64,000 nucleotides of DNA from Coptis chinensis. Lineage: Eukaryota; Streptophyta; Magnoliopsida; Ranunculales; Ranunculaceae. The position numbers and the translations under genes were made by a program. The stretch spans positions 62,733,501 through 62,797,500 of the forward strand of contig CM027381.1 in assembly GCA_015680905.1 (NCBI GenBank). The letters are read 5' to 3'. The first letter of the stretch is position 1. Every line of letters begins with the position of its first letter. Of the stretch, positions 1 through 12,075 are shown piece after piece. A model generated the notes under the pieces. The model did not search any database. It had not been told where the DNA came from and worked only from the letters and a program-made list of their open reading frames with translations.

Positions 1-593
1 ATATATTTCTAACCTAATCCGCAAATAATAGTCCATTACCTACGACATAATAGATAACACTTGTGAATCATACAATAATAATTTAATATTAGAACCTGTT
101 AGCATCCCGCAAGTCCGCCAAAGAAATGAAACAGTCGTTTCAACCTGTGGACGTCCCGAACACCAAAAGGAATTGTGAAGTAGTTGTTACAGTTGTAGAA
201 ACTTAGGCCCTTTCCTTGAATGAGAAAGACTAGTAGGTGCTGCTGTTGAAAAAATAGCAAGGACAGAGAACATCAACCAAAAGTCTGAGTGTGCTAGCAA
301 ATGCGAAGTCGTATCAAGCAAGCCGCCAGATGTCGTGTCAGTAGACCAATTTTTTCATAGAAGTCTTAGGTCAGTGTATAGATTAGGCTCCAGGTCCTAA
401 CTTTTATTTCCTGTAAGTGCCACCAAAAATCAGATTTTGAATCAGTACCAAAACGCGAGAAAATTAAAAAAAACGAAGAAAACGCAATAAAATGAAATGA
501 AGGAAAGGAATGAGAGTGAGGGGGTTTACCCTTGGAGCAATTCCAGTTTGTAATCAATGGTCCTTTGGTCTTTAGAATGGCAGTGGCGCCATT
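1..593 (-). mobile_element. 5' internal leader of a minus-strand Athila-type element
   Basis: Read on the minus strand, this follows directly from the LTR at 594-1518. It opens with a primer binding site at 579-591 (TGGCGCCACTGCC), the form expected for tRNA-Asp priming in Athila/Tat Gypsy elements. The rest is leader-like, T/C-rich on the minus strand, with no recognisable gag before the window edge. The remainder of the element would lie to the left, outside the window. Confidence 0.6.
579..591 (-). promoter_or_regulatory. primer binding site (tRNA-Asp type)
   Basis: The minus strand reads TGGCGCCACTGCC, two bases after the LTR terminus TATCA. The same arrangement is seen at 5368-5380 (plus) and 57393-57406 (minus). 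Confidence 0.65.
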
Positions 594-1518
594 TGATATT
601 AACACTTTGCGGCGTAAAGAATTGATGTTTCTTCTCCGTTCGGTGTTAACTAAATGTCCTTACTCACGGTTCTTCGATTGTTTAGTTAGAGTAGGGATTC
701 GTTCTAACCTAAAGTCTAAGACAACATTACAACTTTATTGTGCTCTTTAGAAAACTAGTGAGTAAGTTTTTTTAAGCTAAGTTTTGATTTGTTCTAATTC
801 CTAACGAACACTTATCATGCAAGACACAAAAATGGATTGACGTTGATATTTGATAAGATAAATCAAGATAGAGAAAAGGTAGAGGCTTATGCTACTCATG
901 CAAGGTCTCACTATATTTCTTCTAGAATCAGATTACTACAATTTCTAATCTGTTTTGGGTCAGCTCCCCTCCATACATATGAGAGCACACCCCCCCCCCA
1001 TATTAACTTTCCTCTTATCCAAAAACCAAAAACCTTTTGACACCTTGCATGGTTTACATTATTAGCACCTAAATCCATCTAACTCCATTAATGTCATGCA
1101 AGGTGTCCACTTTGTGCCAATTATTTGCACATTTGTCTTGACTTGCATGATGACTCATCCAATCTTATGGGTGCACATGGTGGGTCTACATGCTATGTCT
1201 AGTGGCGGGCCGGTCTTTTAGAATGAGCTTCGAAAGCTTGCTGCTTCTATGCATGTAATCCCACTTCTGACTTGATTATGTCTTGTTTGAGTCTTTGGGC
1301 TTTAGTCCGAATTTATTGAGCTTCATATGAGATTAATCGAAAACTTTATGTATACTCCCTATTTCGTGCTTAAATACTGGCTTTATCATCATTTTTACGT
1401 TGGTTACGCAAACCTGCGAAAGCACGAAAATACGATTATTTCATGATTATTAAGCACAAAATTAACCGAAATGTTACGTCTCTACGGGGTTTTATAATAC
1501 AGTTTTGGGTGCTTATCA
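594..1518 (-). repeat. Athila-type LTR, 5' LTR of a minus-strand element
   Basis: On the minus strand the LTR starts TGATAAGCACCCAAAACTGT at 1518 and ends TATCA at 594 (925 bp), just before the primer site. The start matches the starts of the other LTRs of this group at 3878, 48013, 58731 and 62312 (consensus TGATAAG..CCAAAA.TGTAGTTT). At 925 bp it is shorter than the 1.2-1.5 kb of its relatives, so it is either a subfamily or carries deletions. Confidence 0.7.
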
Positions 1519-1790
1519 CTACTGTTGAAAACTCCTCCTCGATCTATCTCCAAGGACGACAACAATGCTAACGTCAAAAAGCATGATGATTGTATATACC
1601 AGTGTACTCGTACCCCTACGAACGACCATCATTGGGTACTACTATAAGAGCCGCTCACTAATGTGGCGTACTTGCTTGCCCACTACTATGATAGGGTTAT
1701 ATACTAAAAGCATTACTTTTGTATTAAGTCGATCTAATTCTTCATTTTTTGAATGAGAATCATATGGGCAAATGTTATGCATATTATATA
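1519..1790. other. no gene seen
   Basis: This is spacer between the minus-strand LTR and a copia-like stretch. Short open frames here have no recognisable motif. Confidence 0.5.
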
Positions 1791-2900
1791 TGTTATTAGT
1801 TATATGCATGTGTCTAATACTTTATGTTGTAGATGATATGGTGTGAACACACATAAGATCATATCATCAGTACCTTATAAAGTATAAGTAATCGTTCACA
1901 ACCTAGATGGATTTGGACAAACCATTAGTACGGTTGTAATATAATCTGGTATTAGTCTATCTTGACTATAGGATTACACTAGTACACTTTGTGTATTGAA
2001 CAGGACCAAGTGAGGTTGTTTCTCCTTATAATGACTATATAAGAGAACAAACACCTCTGTTATTATAGATGTTTGTCCTCCTAATCCGGATATAATAATG
2101 GGCACTTACATGCATTGTACATTGCTTTAAATCATCAATGAGTGAAATTCATTTGTGAATCAACAAACTTGATGGATTGGGTAATGACATTGTATGTAAG
2201 GTGTGCTGTTGATTATAGAAGGAATCCATGTCCCACAAGAAGTCGGGTTGATGATGTCCCCTTGAGGAGCTTAAAAAGATTGTCATATAAACCCTGCAGG
2301 TGGATTTATTCCGACATGACAATGAGGTTGAGTGGTACTACTCAAGGACATAAGAAGTTTATTAATGTAGTTGTCAGTAACTTGACTTAATCAACGGACA
2401 TTCGATATCTTAAACACGGGGAGATCAACAAGCATATAATATGGGGCCCATAAACGCTGACACGTAATTTGGGATTAGGGCGGTAGTGCAACAATGGCCT
2501 TTAGTGGAATAAGCCATTTGTTGACGGACTTGGGCCGTGAGTTCGGGCGAAAATGGGAAGCCCAAGCCCGTCAGGAGGCCTAACCCTAATTTCTCCTCAT
2601 GGTCCCTGTTGTAGCCTATAAATATAATACTCTTTCTCTCTGGCTGAAATTCACTATTCATTGGTTCTGAAAAAGAGGCAAGAAAAGTAGATCTGAATTC
2701 GTTTCTGATCTTGAGAGAAAGAAGGGGATTGGTAGATCGTTGCCCACACAACGTCCAATCTATTCTAAAGGAATACAATAGAAGATCAAGGGGTTGATTT
2801 CGGATTTGATAAAGCTTGGATTCTCAGAGTTATCTAAATCGGATTCAAAGGTATGTTTTCTATTCAAAATTGTGAGAACTCCATTGATTCCGCTGCGTGT
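1791..2900 (+). repeat. probable Ty1/copia-type LTR and leader
   Basis: A stretch starting TGTTATTAGTTATATGC resembles, from memory, a repeated plant copia-type LTR. It includes the block around 2255-2345 with CCCTGCAGGTGGATTTAT and a later promoter region with TATAAATA at 2617-2624. Downstream, 2680-2870 reads like transcribed leader. I cannot place the 3' LTR end or a primer site, and no coding region follows. The family assignment is inference; a search against a plant repeat library would decide it. Confidence 0.35.
2617..2624 (+). promoter_or_regulatory. TATA box of the copia-like LTR
   Basis: TATAAATA lies about 60 bases upstream of C/T-rich leader-like sequence inside the putative LTR. 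Confidence 0.35.
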
Positions 2901-3877
2901 GGGTTCTTGCGGTTTGTAGAAATATTCATTCAGTTCCTACATACTATGGCATTCCCACTTGCCTACTAGTGTTGCATTCTGGCATGCCCACTAGTGTAGC
3001 AATGGCACTACCCACTAATGTAGCACCCAAGTTATATATAGCAGGTTCGAAGATATGTCAAGGAATTTTTCCATATAAAGCTTTTGGAAAGATTTTTGCA
3101 CAAAGAGGGAAATATCTCATCAAATAAGGAAATAATATCTTAGGCAATAAGAAGCTTAACATATCCATTTCCCAATAAATACCCAACAATCATTTCAACA
3201 AAGAACTACGTTCAAGAAGAGACTTCATACCAGAAAGTGATTTGGATACGTAGGCAGCCATTGATGGTACATTCTCAACAATTCTACATACAACAATCTC
3301 CCTAACAAGATCATTAGTGTGTTTGGGTGAGTTCTTATCCAAACAATGATTACTATGAATACTCCTCGTCTTGCTCGAACGATGAGGATATACACGAAGA
3401 AGAAGTCGAAAATGCTGAGCAGGAAATAAACGAAGATTATCATAATGAGATGATTCGAAATGGGTTTCCATTTAAAATCAAAGAGTTTAAAACCAAGGAG
3501 TACGGGTGACAAACGTCACCACACTATTAACAAGAGAATTTGGTGATGAAACTATTGGGGTCCCTCACCATTAAGCTGGACCGGCTTGGTGGCATTGTTT
3601 GTGAGGAGTGTTGGACGACCCCATGACATCGTTCGAAACTAAAGCTGATGGAATGAAGTTTGAACGATCTGCGCACATCGTGTGGTAAGAAGCTTGAACG
3701 ACCCGGCCGCGTCATTCGAATCTAATGCTCCTAGAATTGAGTCTCCATGGTCTGCACACACCGTTTGGAGCAACATCAGCCCGACCTCACCATGTCGTTC
3801 GAGACTTGATATTTTGACAATATTGGCATGTCGGTTGGAACCGAAATTTTGCAGACGCACCAAAATTTCAGAATACT
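2901..3877. other. unassigned spacer with short imperfect repeats
   Basis: No recognisable gene. 2960-3030 carries repeats of CCCACTAGTGTAGCA. A short plus-strand frame at 3327-3509 encodes 60 acidic residues (rich in Asp, Glu, Asn, Tyr) and may be a relic of a gag-like region. 3600-3820 has three diverged copies of a C..GTCGTTCGA motif. Confidence 0.4.
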
Positions 3878-5365
3878 TGATAAGAGCCCAAAACTGTAGT
3901 TTTAACCCCTTAATAATCATACTTTTAGACCAATTATGTGAGTAATAAATAAGAGTTAACACTGATTACGTGTTTTTTATGTATTTCAGGTAGTAAAGTC
4001 AATTATGTGCAGAAATGTGCTACTTTGGCGAGATAAAGGAGCAAGGATTGGTTGCTAAGAAGTTCAGTGATAAAGGCCAAGATTCAAGGAGACAAAGCCT
4101 TTCTAAAGCCCAGCAAAAGCTAAGAATTCAAAGTCAACGGGGGCAGAAACAGCACACAAAGTCTGCAGAACTTCCGAAGGCCGTATCTTTGGACTCAGAC
4201 CTCGGAATTGGGTCTACCTTATGTCAAAACGACCGGCTCGGGAAGAGCTTTCTAATGGTCCAAGTCTTGACCCAATCAGAGGAGCAGAAGTAAACGAAAA
4301 ATCTGTTAAAGCCAAATCCAGCTGAAGAGCCCTTTTCGGACTAAAAGAATTGGGTTTTGGGCCCGATTTTCCGGCCCAAAACATGGCTCCAAGCCCATGC
4401 ACAATTTTTGGATCTGGAGCATATAAAAACAAAAGCTTAGCTCTTTGCTAATGATAGCTAATTAGACATAAACTATAGATAATTCTAGATCTAGTTTTAA
4501 TTGTTTTTAATTAAGTTTAGTTTCAATTCAATTCTTGTTTTAGATTAAACTCTTAAATCATTGTTCTTCATCGATTAGATAAATAAAATAGTAGATTCTT
4601 GTTCATTTCAATTTTGTCATTTACAATTGTTTAGATCTAAATTCCTTTATTACTTGTTATTCATTTTCCAGTTATTACCTAAGATTTCAATTATTGTTTA
4701 GACAAATTGCATAAAGATAGAATTTTTATATGATGTCTAGTTTTAATTCAATGGGAAATGATAGTTGTATGAATCAAGGCTAAACCTCCATTAGAGGGGT
4801 TGAAGAAGCCTTGATGAAGCTTGATCTTTGTTAAACTTAGAAATCGTCGTGATAGTTATTCCACTCTAGAAACGATTAATTCACCATGAGAATGGATTTA
4901 ATCGCTCACATGCTAGTTATGAATTGGTAGAAATGTCATGTATAATTAGGGATTAGAATTACTATTTTGATATGTGAAGCATTCAATTTGGATCACGACG
5001 AGTCTTTGTTAGTATGATTAAGTCGAGTTAAGGTGGATTAAATTCCCTTTAATTCTTTATCTAGATTCAAACTCTTAGCATTCTATCATTTCGTTATTCG
5101 TAACTTGTTAATTGAATTCACCTCGTAGTATAGAATTCCCTTCGTAAATCTCTCATTAGACTTATGATTGATTAGTTGACACGAAACCATCGCATGCTAA
5201 AGAACTAGGAGTGGAACGAACTTCCTACTCCACTATATCTTAATTTGATTGAGAGTAGAACAAACTTTGATAAATTAGATACATGAAAATAGTTCTAGTT
5301 TTACTAGCGTTTAGAGTTCTCGTGAGCTTTAGTCATTGGTAAAACTACTCTTTTTACAGATATCA
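3878..5365 (+). repeat. Athila-type 5' LTR (1,488 bp)
   Basis: Begins TGATAAGAGCCCAAAACTGT at 3878 and ends ATATCA at 5365, two bases before the primer site. A TATA element lies at 4422-4429. Its first 120 bases align closely with the LTR starts at 48013 and 62312 and, reversed, at 58731. This is the 5' LTR of the gag-pol element below; no matching 3' LTR lies next to that element. Confidence 0.85.
4422..4429 (+). promoter_or_regulatory. LTR TATA box
   Basis: TATAAAAA lies inside the LTR. The equivalent position in related LTRs also has TATATAAA (48560, minus-strand 58182) or TATAAAG (62839). Confidence 0.5.
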
Positions 5366-5367
5366 AA

Positions 5368-5380
5368 TGGCCCCGCTGCC
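5368..5380 (+). promoter_or_regulatory. primer binding site (tRNA-Asp type, mutated)
   Basis: TGGCCCCGCTGCC lies two bases after the LTR end. It differs by substitutions from the TGGCGCCGTTGCC expected for Athila/Tat elements. Confidence 0.65.
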
Positions 5381-5867
5381 ATCTTAGTTCCCTTTAGCTT
5401 TGGTTTCATAGTATAATTAGTCATTTTTAAGTCCCATTAAACCCACCCACCCTTGTTTGATTTATACTGTGGTTGTCCGTTTTAGTATTGAAAAGTTCCT
5501 CAAAATTACACGGAGCTAAACTTGACATGCTCCCAAACCGAAGGCTTCGACCCCAAACCGAAAGCACAAACCAAACACTGTAACTTGAAGTTACACGGAG
5601 CCTTTACTTCGCTTCAAACAGCGCCTTTAACCCCTCTGCTAAAATTGCCCGATTTCCTCAAGTTTGTTTCAAACTTTCCATTTCTTCAAGTTTTCAGTGT
5701 TCTAACTTGTTATACACACTGATCATGAGTAAACAAGACGCTATTCGTAAGCGAAGCAAGGAGGCATTCAGGTACTCTTTTCTTCCACACCTTGCATCTC
5801 CAATTAGAGGTTTATACTAGTATATCAAGATTGTTTGGAGTGTTGTCGTGTTTAGACTTAGACTTGG
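5381..5867 (+). other. untranslated leader of the Athila-type element
   Basis: Leader between the primer site and the gag start. It contains a C-rich repeated stretch around 5520-5600 with two copies of CCCAAACCGAA. No conserved protein is evident. Confidence 0.5.
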
Positions 5868-7900
5868 ATGAGATTAAGGTCTGGCCGGAGAAAAACATCG
5901 AACGTAATTAACTGTCAACGTCAACAAACACGTCTATCTAGTATACCAATCACTACACCTCTAGCTATTATTCCACACACCACACCTGACATAATGGCTG
6001 AAGAAAGAGAGACTCCTCTCTCCGACTTTTACAAAGCCTTGAGCAATAGCCCTAAATCTTGCATCGTTCTAGCAGACCCAGTGGGGGATTTTTGAATCCC
6101 CCCAAACATATTTAATTTGTTACCAGTTTTTCATGGTTTAGACCATGAAAAACCTTATCAGCACATGCGTAGGATTGAACAAGTCCTTACAACATTCCAC
6201 CATCTTACGGTTGGTGCGGAACAAATTAAACTGAGGGTATTTCCCTTCACCTTAGCCGATAAAGGCAAATCTTGGTTAACAGCCCAAGCCGCTAATTTCA
6301 ATGGACTCGTGGGCTAAACTTGTTCAGCTGTTTATAAAACATTTTTACCCACCCCTAAAGACGGATGAGATGCTTTCCAAGATTCATTTCTTTCGACAAA
6401 ATCCTCATGAATCATTTTCAGAGGCTTGGAATCGTTTCACCGATCTCCTTATAGAATGTCCACATCATAACCTAGCGAAAGACACGTTAGTTCATGCCTT
6501 TTTCAAAGGACTTCTACACCACCATAAAGAAGTCCTTGACATAATGAATGGGGGTAGTTTCCTAAGTAAAAGAGCCTCAGAGGCTTACAAAATTTTAGAA
6601 GATCAAACTAAGCGAAATAAATAATAATTGGGGTGATGATGATATCCCCGCTCTGCTAGTTCCTCTTCAACAGTTAAGGCCGCCAGTATGTTTGAGATGA
6701 AACCCGATCCAGAACTTAAAAATTTAATCGAATCTCTAATTAAAAAGGTAGAGGCTATTTCTATTCAACAAAAGCCTATCCCCGTCATGAATGTCAACTC
6801 CAACCCATGTAATTTATGTTTGAGTCCTGAGCACCCTGACTCCTATTGTCCTCTCGCCTATGAACAACAACAATCAGAGCAAGATAATGTTTGCTCCATT
6901 AATAGCTATCCTATTCCTAATGCCCCATGGAGACAAAATCCCAACTTCAGTTGGCAAAACAATCAACAAGTTACACCTCCAGGGTTTAATAACCAAAATG
7001 TTAGGCAAGCAAACAATTATAACCAAGCTCCACCTAGACAATGACAAGGTCAGGGGAATTATAATAATTATAACAACCAAGCGTAACCACGACAAGGTCA
7101 AGCACAAGGTCAGGATAATTATAATAGTTATTATACCAATAGAGGTATCGTTCCGGTTAACAATAATAACTATCACAACCCGCCCATAAATAATCAACGT
7201 GAGATAGTTCCAAATTTACACCGTGACTACTACACCTACACAACCGGATCGTATCGACGCCTTTATACATGTTACCCAACAACTTTTCCAAACAATGACT
7301 CAATCAAACCAACAGATCTTACAATCCATAAATCAGGGCATACAACAGTTAGCCCAAGAAAAAGTCCAACCAAAAGGCGTGTTTCCAGGCCAAGCGATAT
7401 CAAACCCTAAAACAGCAAACACAGCCTTTGAGGTAAACGGTAATACTAGTACGGAAACTACAACCGTAGGTGAGCTAAATGCCATCACCACTCTCCGTTC
7501 TGGTAAAGTGATTGATAACAAAGTAATTATGCCTATAATTACCCCACCAGTAGTCCCTACACCGGATATCGAACATGATACCGAAATAGAAACTGAAGAG
7601 CCTACCACTGTAGAGGTACCAGTTAAACCACAACCTAAGAAATAGATACCCAAGGTTAGACATCCAGTTGAGCCATACGCTAAATATAGAGCGAAACCAC
7701 CATTTCCCCAGAAATTAGCCATGCTAACCAGGGATACAAACTTTGAGGAGATTAGAAACGTTTTAAAAAATCTAAGGATAAACCTTCCTTTTCTCGAAGC
7801 TATTAAAAAGCTACCTAACCATGCTAAGTTTCTTAAAGAGTTGTGCACTACTAGGCGTAAAACCAACATACCTAAAGATGCCTTTCTAACTGGACAGTTC
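5868..7900 (+). pseudogene. gag: Athila-type gag, broken
   Basis: This encodes the capsid/nucleocapsid part of a Gypsy (Athila-like) polyprotein. The reading frame opens MRLRSGRR and passes a conserved capsid segment near 6117-6600 (LLPVFHGLDHEKPYQHMR, later FIKHFYPP). A zinc knuckle follows at about 6817-6860 (CNLCLSPEHPDSYC, CX2CX4HX4C), then an Asn/Gln-rich tail at 6860-7200. The frame is interrupted by a TGA at 6093-6095, a frameshift near 6305-6317, and stops at 6622, 7042 and 7643. Frames on either side of the breaks continue the same protein, so this was a full-length gag that has decayed. The exact gag-protease border is uncertain. Confidence 0.85.
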
Positions 7901-8481
7901 CCAACTTTATCAGAAAATAATGGAATTGTTAAGTACAAGGACCCTGGTCGTCCTACTGTAAAATGCACCTTAGGAGCATCCTACGCGACGACCGCTTTAT
8001 TAGACCTGGGGGCGAGTGTTAACTTACTCCCGTTTTATTTGTATAAACAAATAGGTCTACAAGAAATGCAACCTACAAAAATGACGTTGCAGTTAGCGGA
8101 CAAGTCTATAAAGTATCCTAAGGGGGTGTAGTGGAAAACGTGCTTGTTAAGGTTCAGGATTTCTACTATCCTGCAGATTTTGTTATCCTCGATACAGAAG
8201 TCGCTAACGACTCTGTACCGATCATCTTAGGGCGTCCCTTCTTGGCAACTGCCAATGCGTTTATAAATTATCGCGATGGTAAGATGTCCTTATCTTTTGG
8301 CCACCTTTCTGTTGAGGTAAATATTTTTAAAATGATGAAACAGTTACCAGAATCGTCTATAGATGGGGAGGTTAGAATGATCAAGAGCTTAGCTCAAGAT
8401 TATTTTAACAACACGTTTTCCGAAAACCATATGTATAAATTCCTTTATTTTGGAACTTCAGATTTTGTAAATAACTCCTAG
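7721..8481 (+). pseudogene. pol: Athila-type aspartic protease region, broken
   Basis: This encodes the retroelement protease that processes Gag-Pol. The active-site motif is LLDLGASVNLLP with the Asp codon at 8003-8005. The DLGAS form, rather than DTG or DSG, is characteristic of Athila-type proteins. A second conserved stretch, VPIILGRPFLATANAFI, lies at about 8218-8265, the usual C-terminal flap of the fold. A TAG at 8129-8131 splits the domain and another stop follows at 8479-8481. It is continuous with gag upstream and RT downstream. Confidence 0.85.
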
Positions 8482-8559
8482 TTAGAGGAAGTCAGCACCA
8501 TCCTTGAGTCCACACCAATTGTAGACCCTTCGGTTGCTCCTTATACTGAGTATGAAGAC

Positions 8560-9450
8560 TTGCTACCTAAGCAAGTATTCATTACGCAAGATGAGGACCC
8601 TGACGAAACATCTATTGACTTTCCTTCCACCCCGGTGCTTAAACCTCTTCCCCCGGAGTTAAAATATATTCAACTTGATCCGGATGGTAGTCATCCGGTA
8701 ATTATATCTTCTCTGTTATCTAAAGATGAAGAGACACGTTTAATCAGGGTGATTAGGGAACATCGGTCTACGATTGGTTGGTCCCTAGCCAACATTAAGG
8801 GAATTGACCCTAATGTTTGCACTGATCGTATCCATTTGGAGGATAACGCGAAGACCTCTCGCGAACCTCAGCGTCGCTTGAACCCTACCATGAAAGAGGT
8901 GGTTAGGGAAGAAGTTTTACAATTACTCGATGCGGGAATCATATACCCAATCTCCGATAGCGAATGGGTAAGTCCCATTCATGTAGTTCCTAAGAAATTG
9001 GGGGTTACCATGGTACGTAACGCTAAGGGTGACTATGTTTTCACATAAGGTCCTATGAAATGGAGAATCATTGATTACGACGCGTTTAAATGCTATGACA
9101 CGAAAGGATCACTTTCCTTTACCTTTTATAGATCAGATGCTCGAACGTCTAGCTGGTCATGCTTTTTATTGTTTTCTAGATGGCTACTCTGGCTATTTTC
9201 AGATTATTATTGATATTGATGACCAAGAAAAGACTACCTTCACATGTCCTTTTTGGAACGTATGCCTATAAACGAATGCCTTTTGGCCTTTGTAATGCTC
9301 CCCGGTACCTTCCAAATGTGTATGCTTCATATATTTAGTGACATGGTAGAAGCTTTATGGAAGTTTTCATGGATGATTTTTCTATCTATGGAGACTCCTT
9401 CACAGATTGCTTGTCAAACCTCCGTCTAAGGTTTTGACACGTTGTAAAAG
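8560..9450 (+). pseudogene. pol: Gypsy/Athila reverse transcriptase, broken
   Basis: This encodes the RNA-dependent DNA polymerase. Recognisable blocks in order: GIIYPISDSEWVSPIHVVPK (near 8935), RKDHFPLPFIDQMLERLAGH (near 9100), YCFLDGYSGYFQI (near 9165), DQEKTTFTCP (near 9220), and the catalytic FMDD box at 9366-9377 (VFMDDFSIYGDS in its frame). A stop at 9046-9048, a frameshift before 9071 and further shifts near 9250 and 9350 show it is dead. The wording of these blocks fits the Athila lineage better than chromoviruses or Ogre. Confidence 0.9.
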
Positions 9451-9470
9451 AAAAGAGCCTCGCTTTTAAA

Positions 9471-10190
9471 TTGGGAAAAGTGTCATTTCATGGTGAAAAG
9501 GGCATAGTACTAGGTCACATTGTATATAGTGATGGCATCGAAGTAGATAAGGCCAAACTAGATAAGATCGCGACTCTACCTATACCACGGACTGTCCATG
9601 ATATTAGAGCCTTTCTAGGCCATGCAGGTTTTTATAGGCGCTTTATTAAAGATTTCTCGAAAATAGCTAGGCCTTTAACTAATATGCTTTTAAAGGATGC
9701 CATCTTTGATTTTAATTTTAACTGTAAACAGACTTTTGAAACTTTAAAAGCCATGCAACCTCTGCACCAATTATACTGACCTCCCGATTGGTCTAAACCT
9801 TTCGAACTCATGTGTGATGCTAGTGATTATGCAGTTGGTGCTGTCTTGGGACAGAAACTAGATAATAAGTCCACTGTTATTTATTATGCTAGTAAAACCT
9901 TAAACGATGCTCAATGGAATTATACAACTACTGAAAAAGAATTCTTAGCTGTCATTTATGCTTTAGATAAGTTTCGTCCTTATTTGGTTGGTTCTTAAAC
10001 TTTAGTTTACACGGACCATGCAGCCCTTAGGTACCTTCTTTCAAAGAAGGATGCTAAGCAGAGATTAATCCGATGGATTCTTCTCCTGCAAGAGTTCACT
10101 TTAGAAATAAAGGACAAAATAGAGGTCGAAAACATAGTTGCCGACCACTTATCTAGACTTACAAACGACGATGATAGTGATTATGAGTCC
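9471..10190 (+). pseudogene. pol: Gypsy RNase H, broken
   Basis: This would degrade the RNA strand during reverse transcription. The connection segment HDIRAFLGHAGFYRRFIKDF is at 9597-9656. RNase H itself starts at MCDASDYAVGAVLGQ (9810), with the Glu in TTTEKEFLAV, the [11 protein letters not shown] block near 10010, and ADHLSRL near 10140, so the four acidic residues are present. A stop TAA at 9996-9998 and a stop near 9777 break the frame. Confidence 0.85.
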
Positions 10191-10239
10191 ATACCGGATT
10201 TTTTTCCTGATGAGAATCTGTATGCTATTTTTTCAGCAC

Positions 10240-11533
10240 CTTGGTATGCTGACATTGTAAATTATTTAGCGGCTGATGTTATTCCTTATAATTGGTCAAG
10301 AAATGAACATAAGAAGTTCTTGGCCAGAGTTAAGTTATACTATTGGGAAAAGCCCTACCTTTTTAAGTATTGTGCGGATCATATTATTCGTAGTTGTATT
10401 CCCCAGTGGGAATATAATGAAGTTCTATCATTCTGCCATGACAAAGAGTGTGGTGGCCATTTTAGTGGAATGAAAACAGCCGCTAAAGTTCTTCAATGTG
10501 GATTTTATTGGCCTACCCTTTTTAAGGATGCCCAAGTGCATTGCAAGATGTGTATTCGTTGCCAACAACTTGGGCTTAATCCGCGGCGCGTATGATGCCA
10601 TTAAACCCAATCATGATAGTAGAAATTTTTGACGTTTGGGGCATTGATTTCATGGGTCCCTTCCCTGTTTCCCACGGTTTCATTTATATTCTAGTTGTCG
10701 TGAACTACGTGTCTAAATGGATAGAAGCCATGGCTTGCCGTAGCAATGACCATAAGACAGTGGTATTTTTTATTAAGGAGTATATTTTCTGTCGTTTTGG
10801 CATTCCTAAAGCCATCATTAGTGATGGTGGAACACATTTTTACAACAGAGTTGTTGCATCTTTAGTGAAAAAGTATGGAGTTACACACAAGGTAGCAACT
10901 CCTTATCATCCACAAACTAGCGGACAAGTAGAAGTTTCTAATAGGGAAATCAAAAAGATTTTAGAAACAACTGTAAATCCTGATAGGAAAGATTGGTTAA
11001 AGCGTCTATCGGATGTCTTATGGGTGTATAGGACGGCTTTCAAAACTCATATCGGTATGTCTCCTTTTAGACTTGTATTGGGGAAACCTTGTCATTTGCC
11101 CGTTGAATTAGAGCACCGTGCTCTGTGGGCTATAAAAAGCCTTAACTTCAATATTGATGAGGCGGGTGTCAAACGCAAGTTGCAATTGAATGAGCTTGAG
11201 GAAATCCGTAGCGATTCTTACGATCTCGCGAAGGATTATAAAGCTAACATGAAACGTGTTCATGATAAGCAAATATTGCGCAAAGAGTTTGTAGTCGGTC
11301 AAAAGGTCTTGCTTTACAACTCCCGTCTACATATTTTCCCAGGGAAACTAAAAACCCGTTGGTCTGGTCCTTTTCTGGTTACTGAAGTCACCCCTTACGG
11401 GGCAATCACCTTGGTAAATCCTAAGGACAACAGTACCTTTCAAGTTAATGGTCAACGGTTAAAACATTTTCATGAACTTCTGTCCCCTGATATAGAGGAA
11501 GTCCTTTTACAGGACCCTGTCTATGAGGACTGA
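10240..11533 (+). CDS. pol: Gypsy/Athila integrase (C-terminal part open for 313 codons)
   Basis: This encodes integrase, which inserts the cDNA. The HHCC zinc finger is at about 10436-10565 (HDKECGGHF...HCKMCIRC). The core has Asp at 10646-10648 (GIDFMGPF), Asp at 10822-10824 (ISDGGTHF) and Glu at 10931-10933 (GQVEVSNRE), so the DDE triad is intact. The C-terminal domain with [10 protein letters not shown] and VNGQRLKHF follows. 10592-11533 is one uninterrupted frame ending in TGA; the zinc finger is in another frame (10320-10595), so a frameshift separates them. This is the best preserved piece of the element, but it lacks its own start and belongs to the broken polyprotein. Confidence 0.9.
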
Positions 11534-12075
11534 CCTTTGTCATTTGGTGTACTTCCTTTCACTTCCATATAGTGGTAAGTACACCATTCAGGTAACCGGG
11601 CCCTCCCTATGGAGTGTGTGGCTGTAAGTACAGGATCCTAAGTCCACGTTTCACATAATTCACATTTTCCACTTTTGCATCTTTTCTCGGTTTTTAAGTC
11701 ATGTTCCTCTATGGGGTGAATTATGTATTTATTGTTTTTCGTTTTTCTTATAATAAACTAATAAAAATAAAAATAAAATAAAATAAAAATCTAAAATCAT
11801 AGAAATAGCAATCCAACAAGTCTTGGGAATCTGACTTTAAACGACCCACGTTTAAAACAAATTGTGTGTTTAAAAATTTGTTTGGGGGTGGGCAGTCGAT
11901 CTTTCCATCCGGATTGTTCGAACTTTCCATTTGTGTTGCTTAGGCCCATTAGTCATAGTTCATTCGGGTTGACGTTATCTATAACTTAGATTTCCTTCGT
12001 TCGCATAACTTACGTCACACACGCACTTTGAGGCATTTTTCCACCTTCTTATATGTCACCCATGGTTGGAATTGA
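11534..12075 (+). other. spacer after pol with conserved noncoding blocks
   Basis: Noncoding. 11590-11655 (GGAGTGTGTGG..GTAAGT and AGTCCACGT) and 11818-11860 (GTCTTGGGAATCTGACTT) recur after the gag-only elements at 51355-51420 and 51245, with the second also at 38780. TTTGTTTGGGGGTGG at 11877-11891 resembles the polypurine tract but no LTR follows it. Confidence 0.6.

Noticed and set aside
7333-7968. 211-codon minus-strand frame
   Set aside because: It is the antisense shadow of the gag-protease region, which has clear motifs on the plus strand.
11877-11891. Polypurine tract after integrase
   Set aside because: Same motif, also without an LTR start; the element continues with a third ORF.
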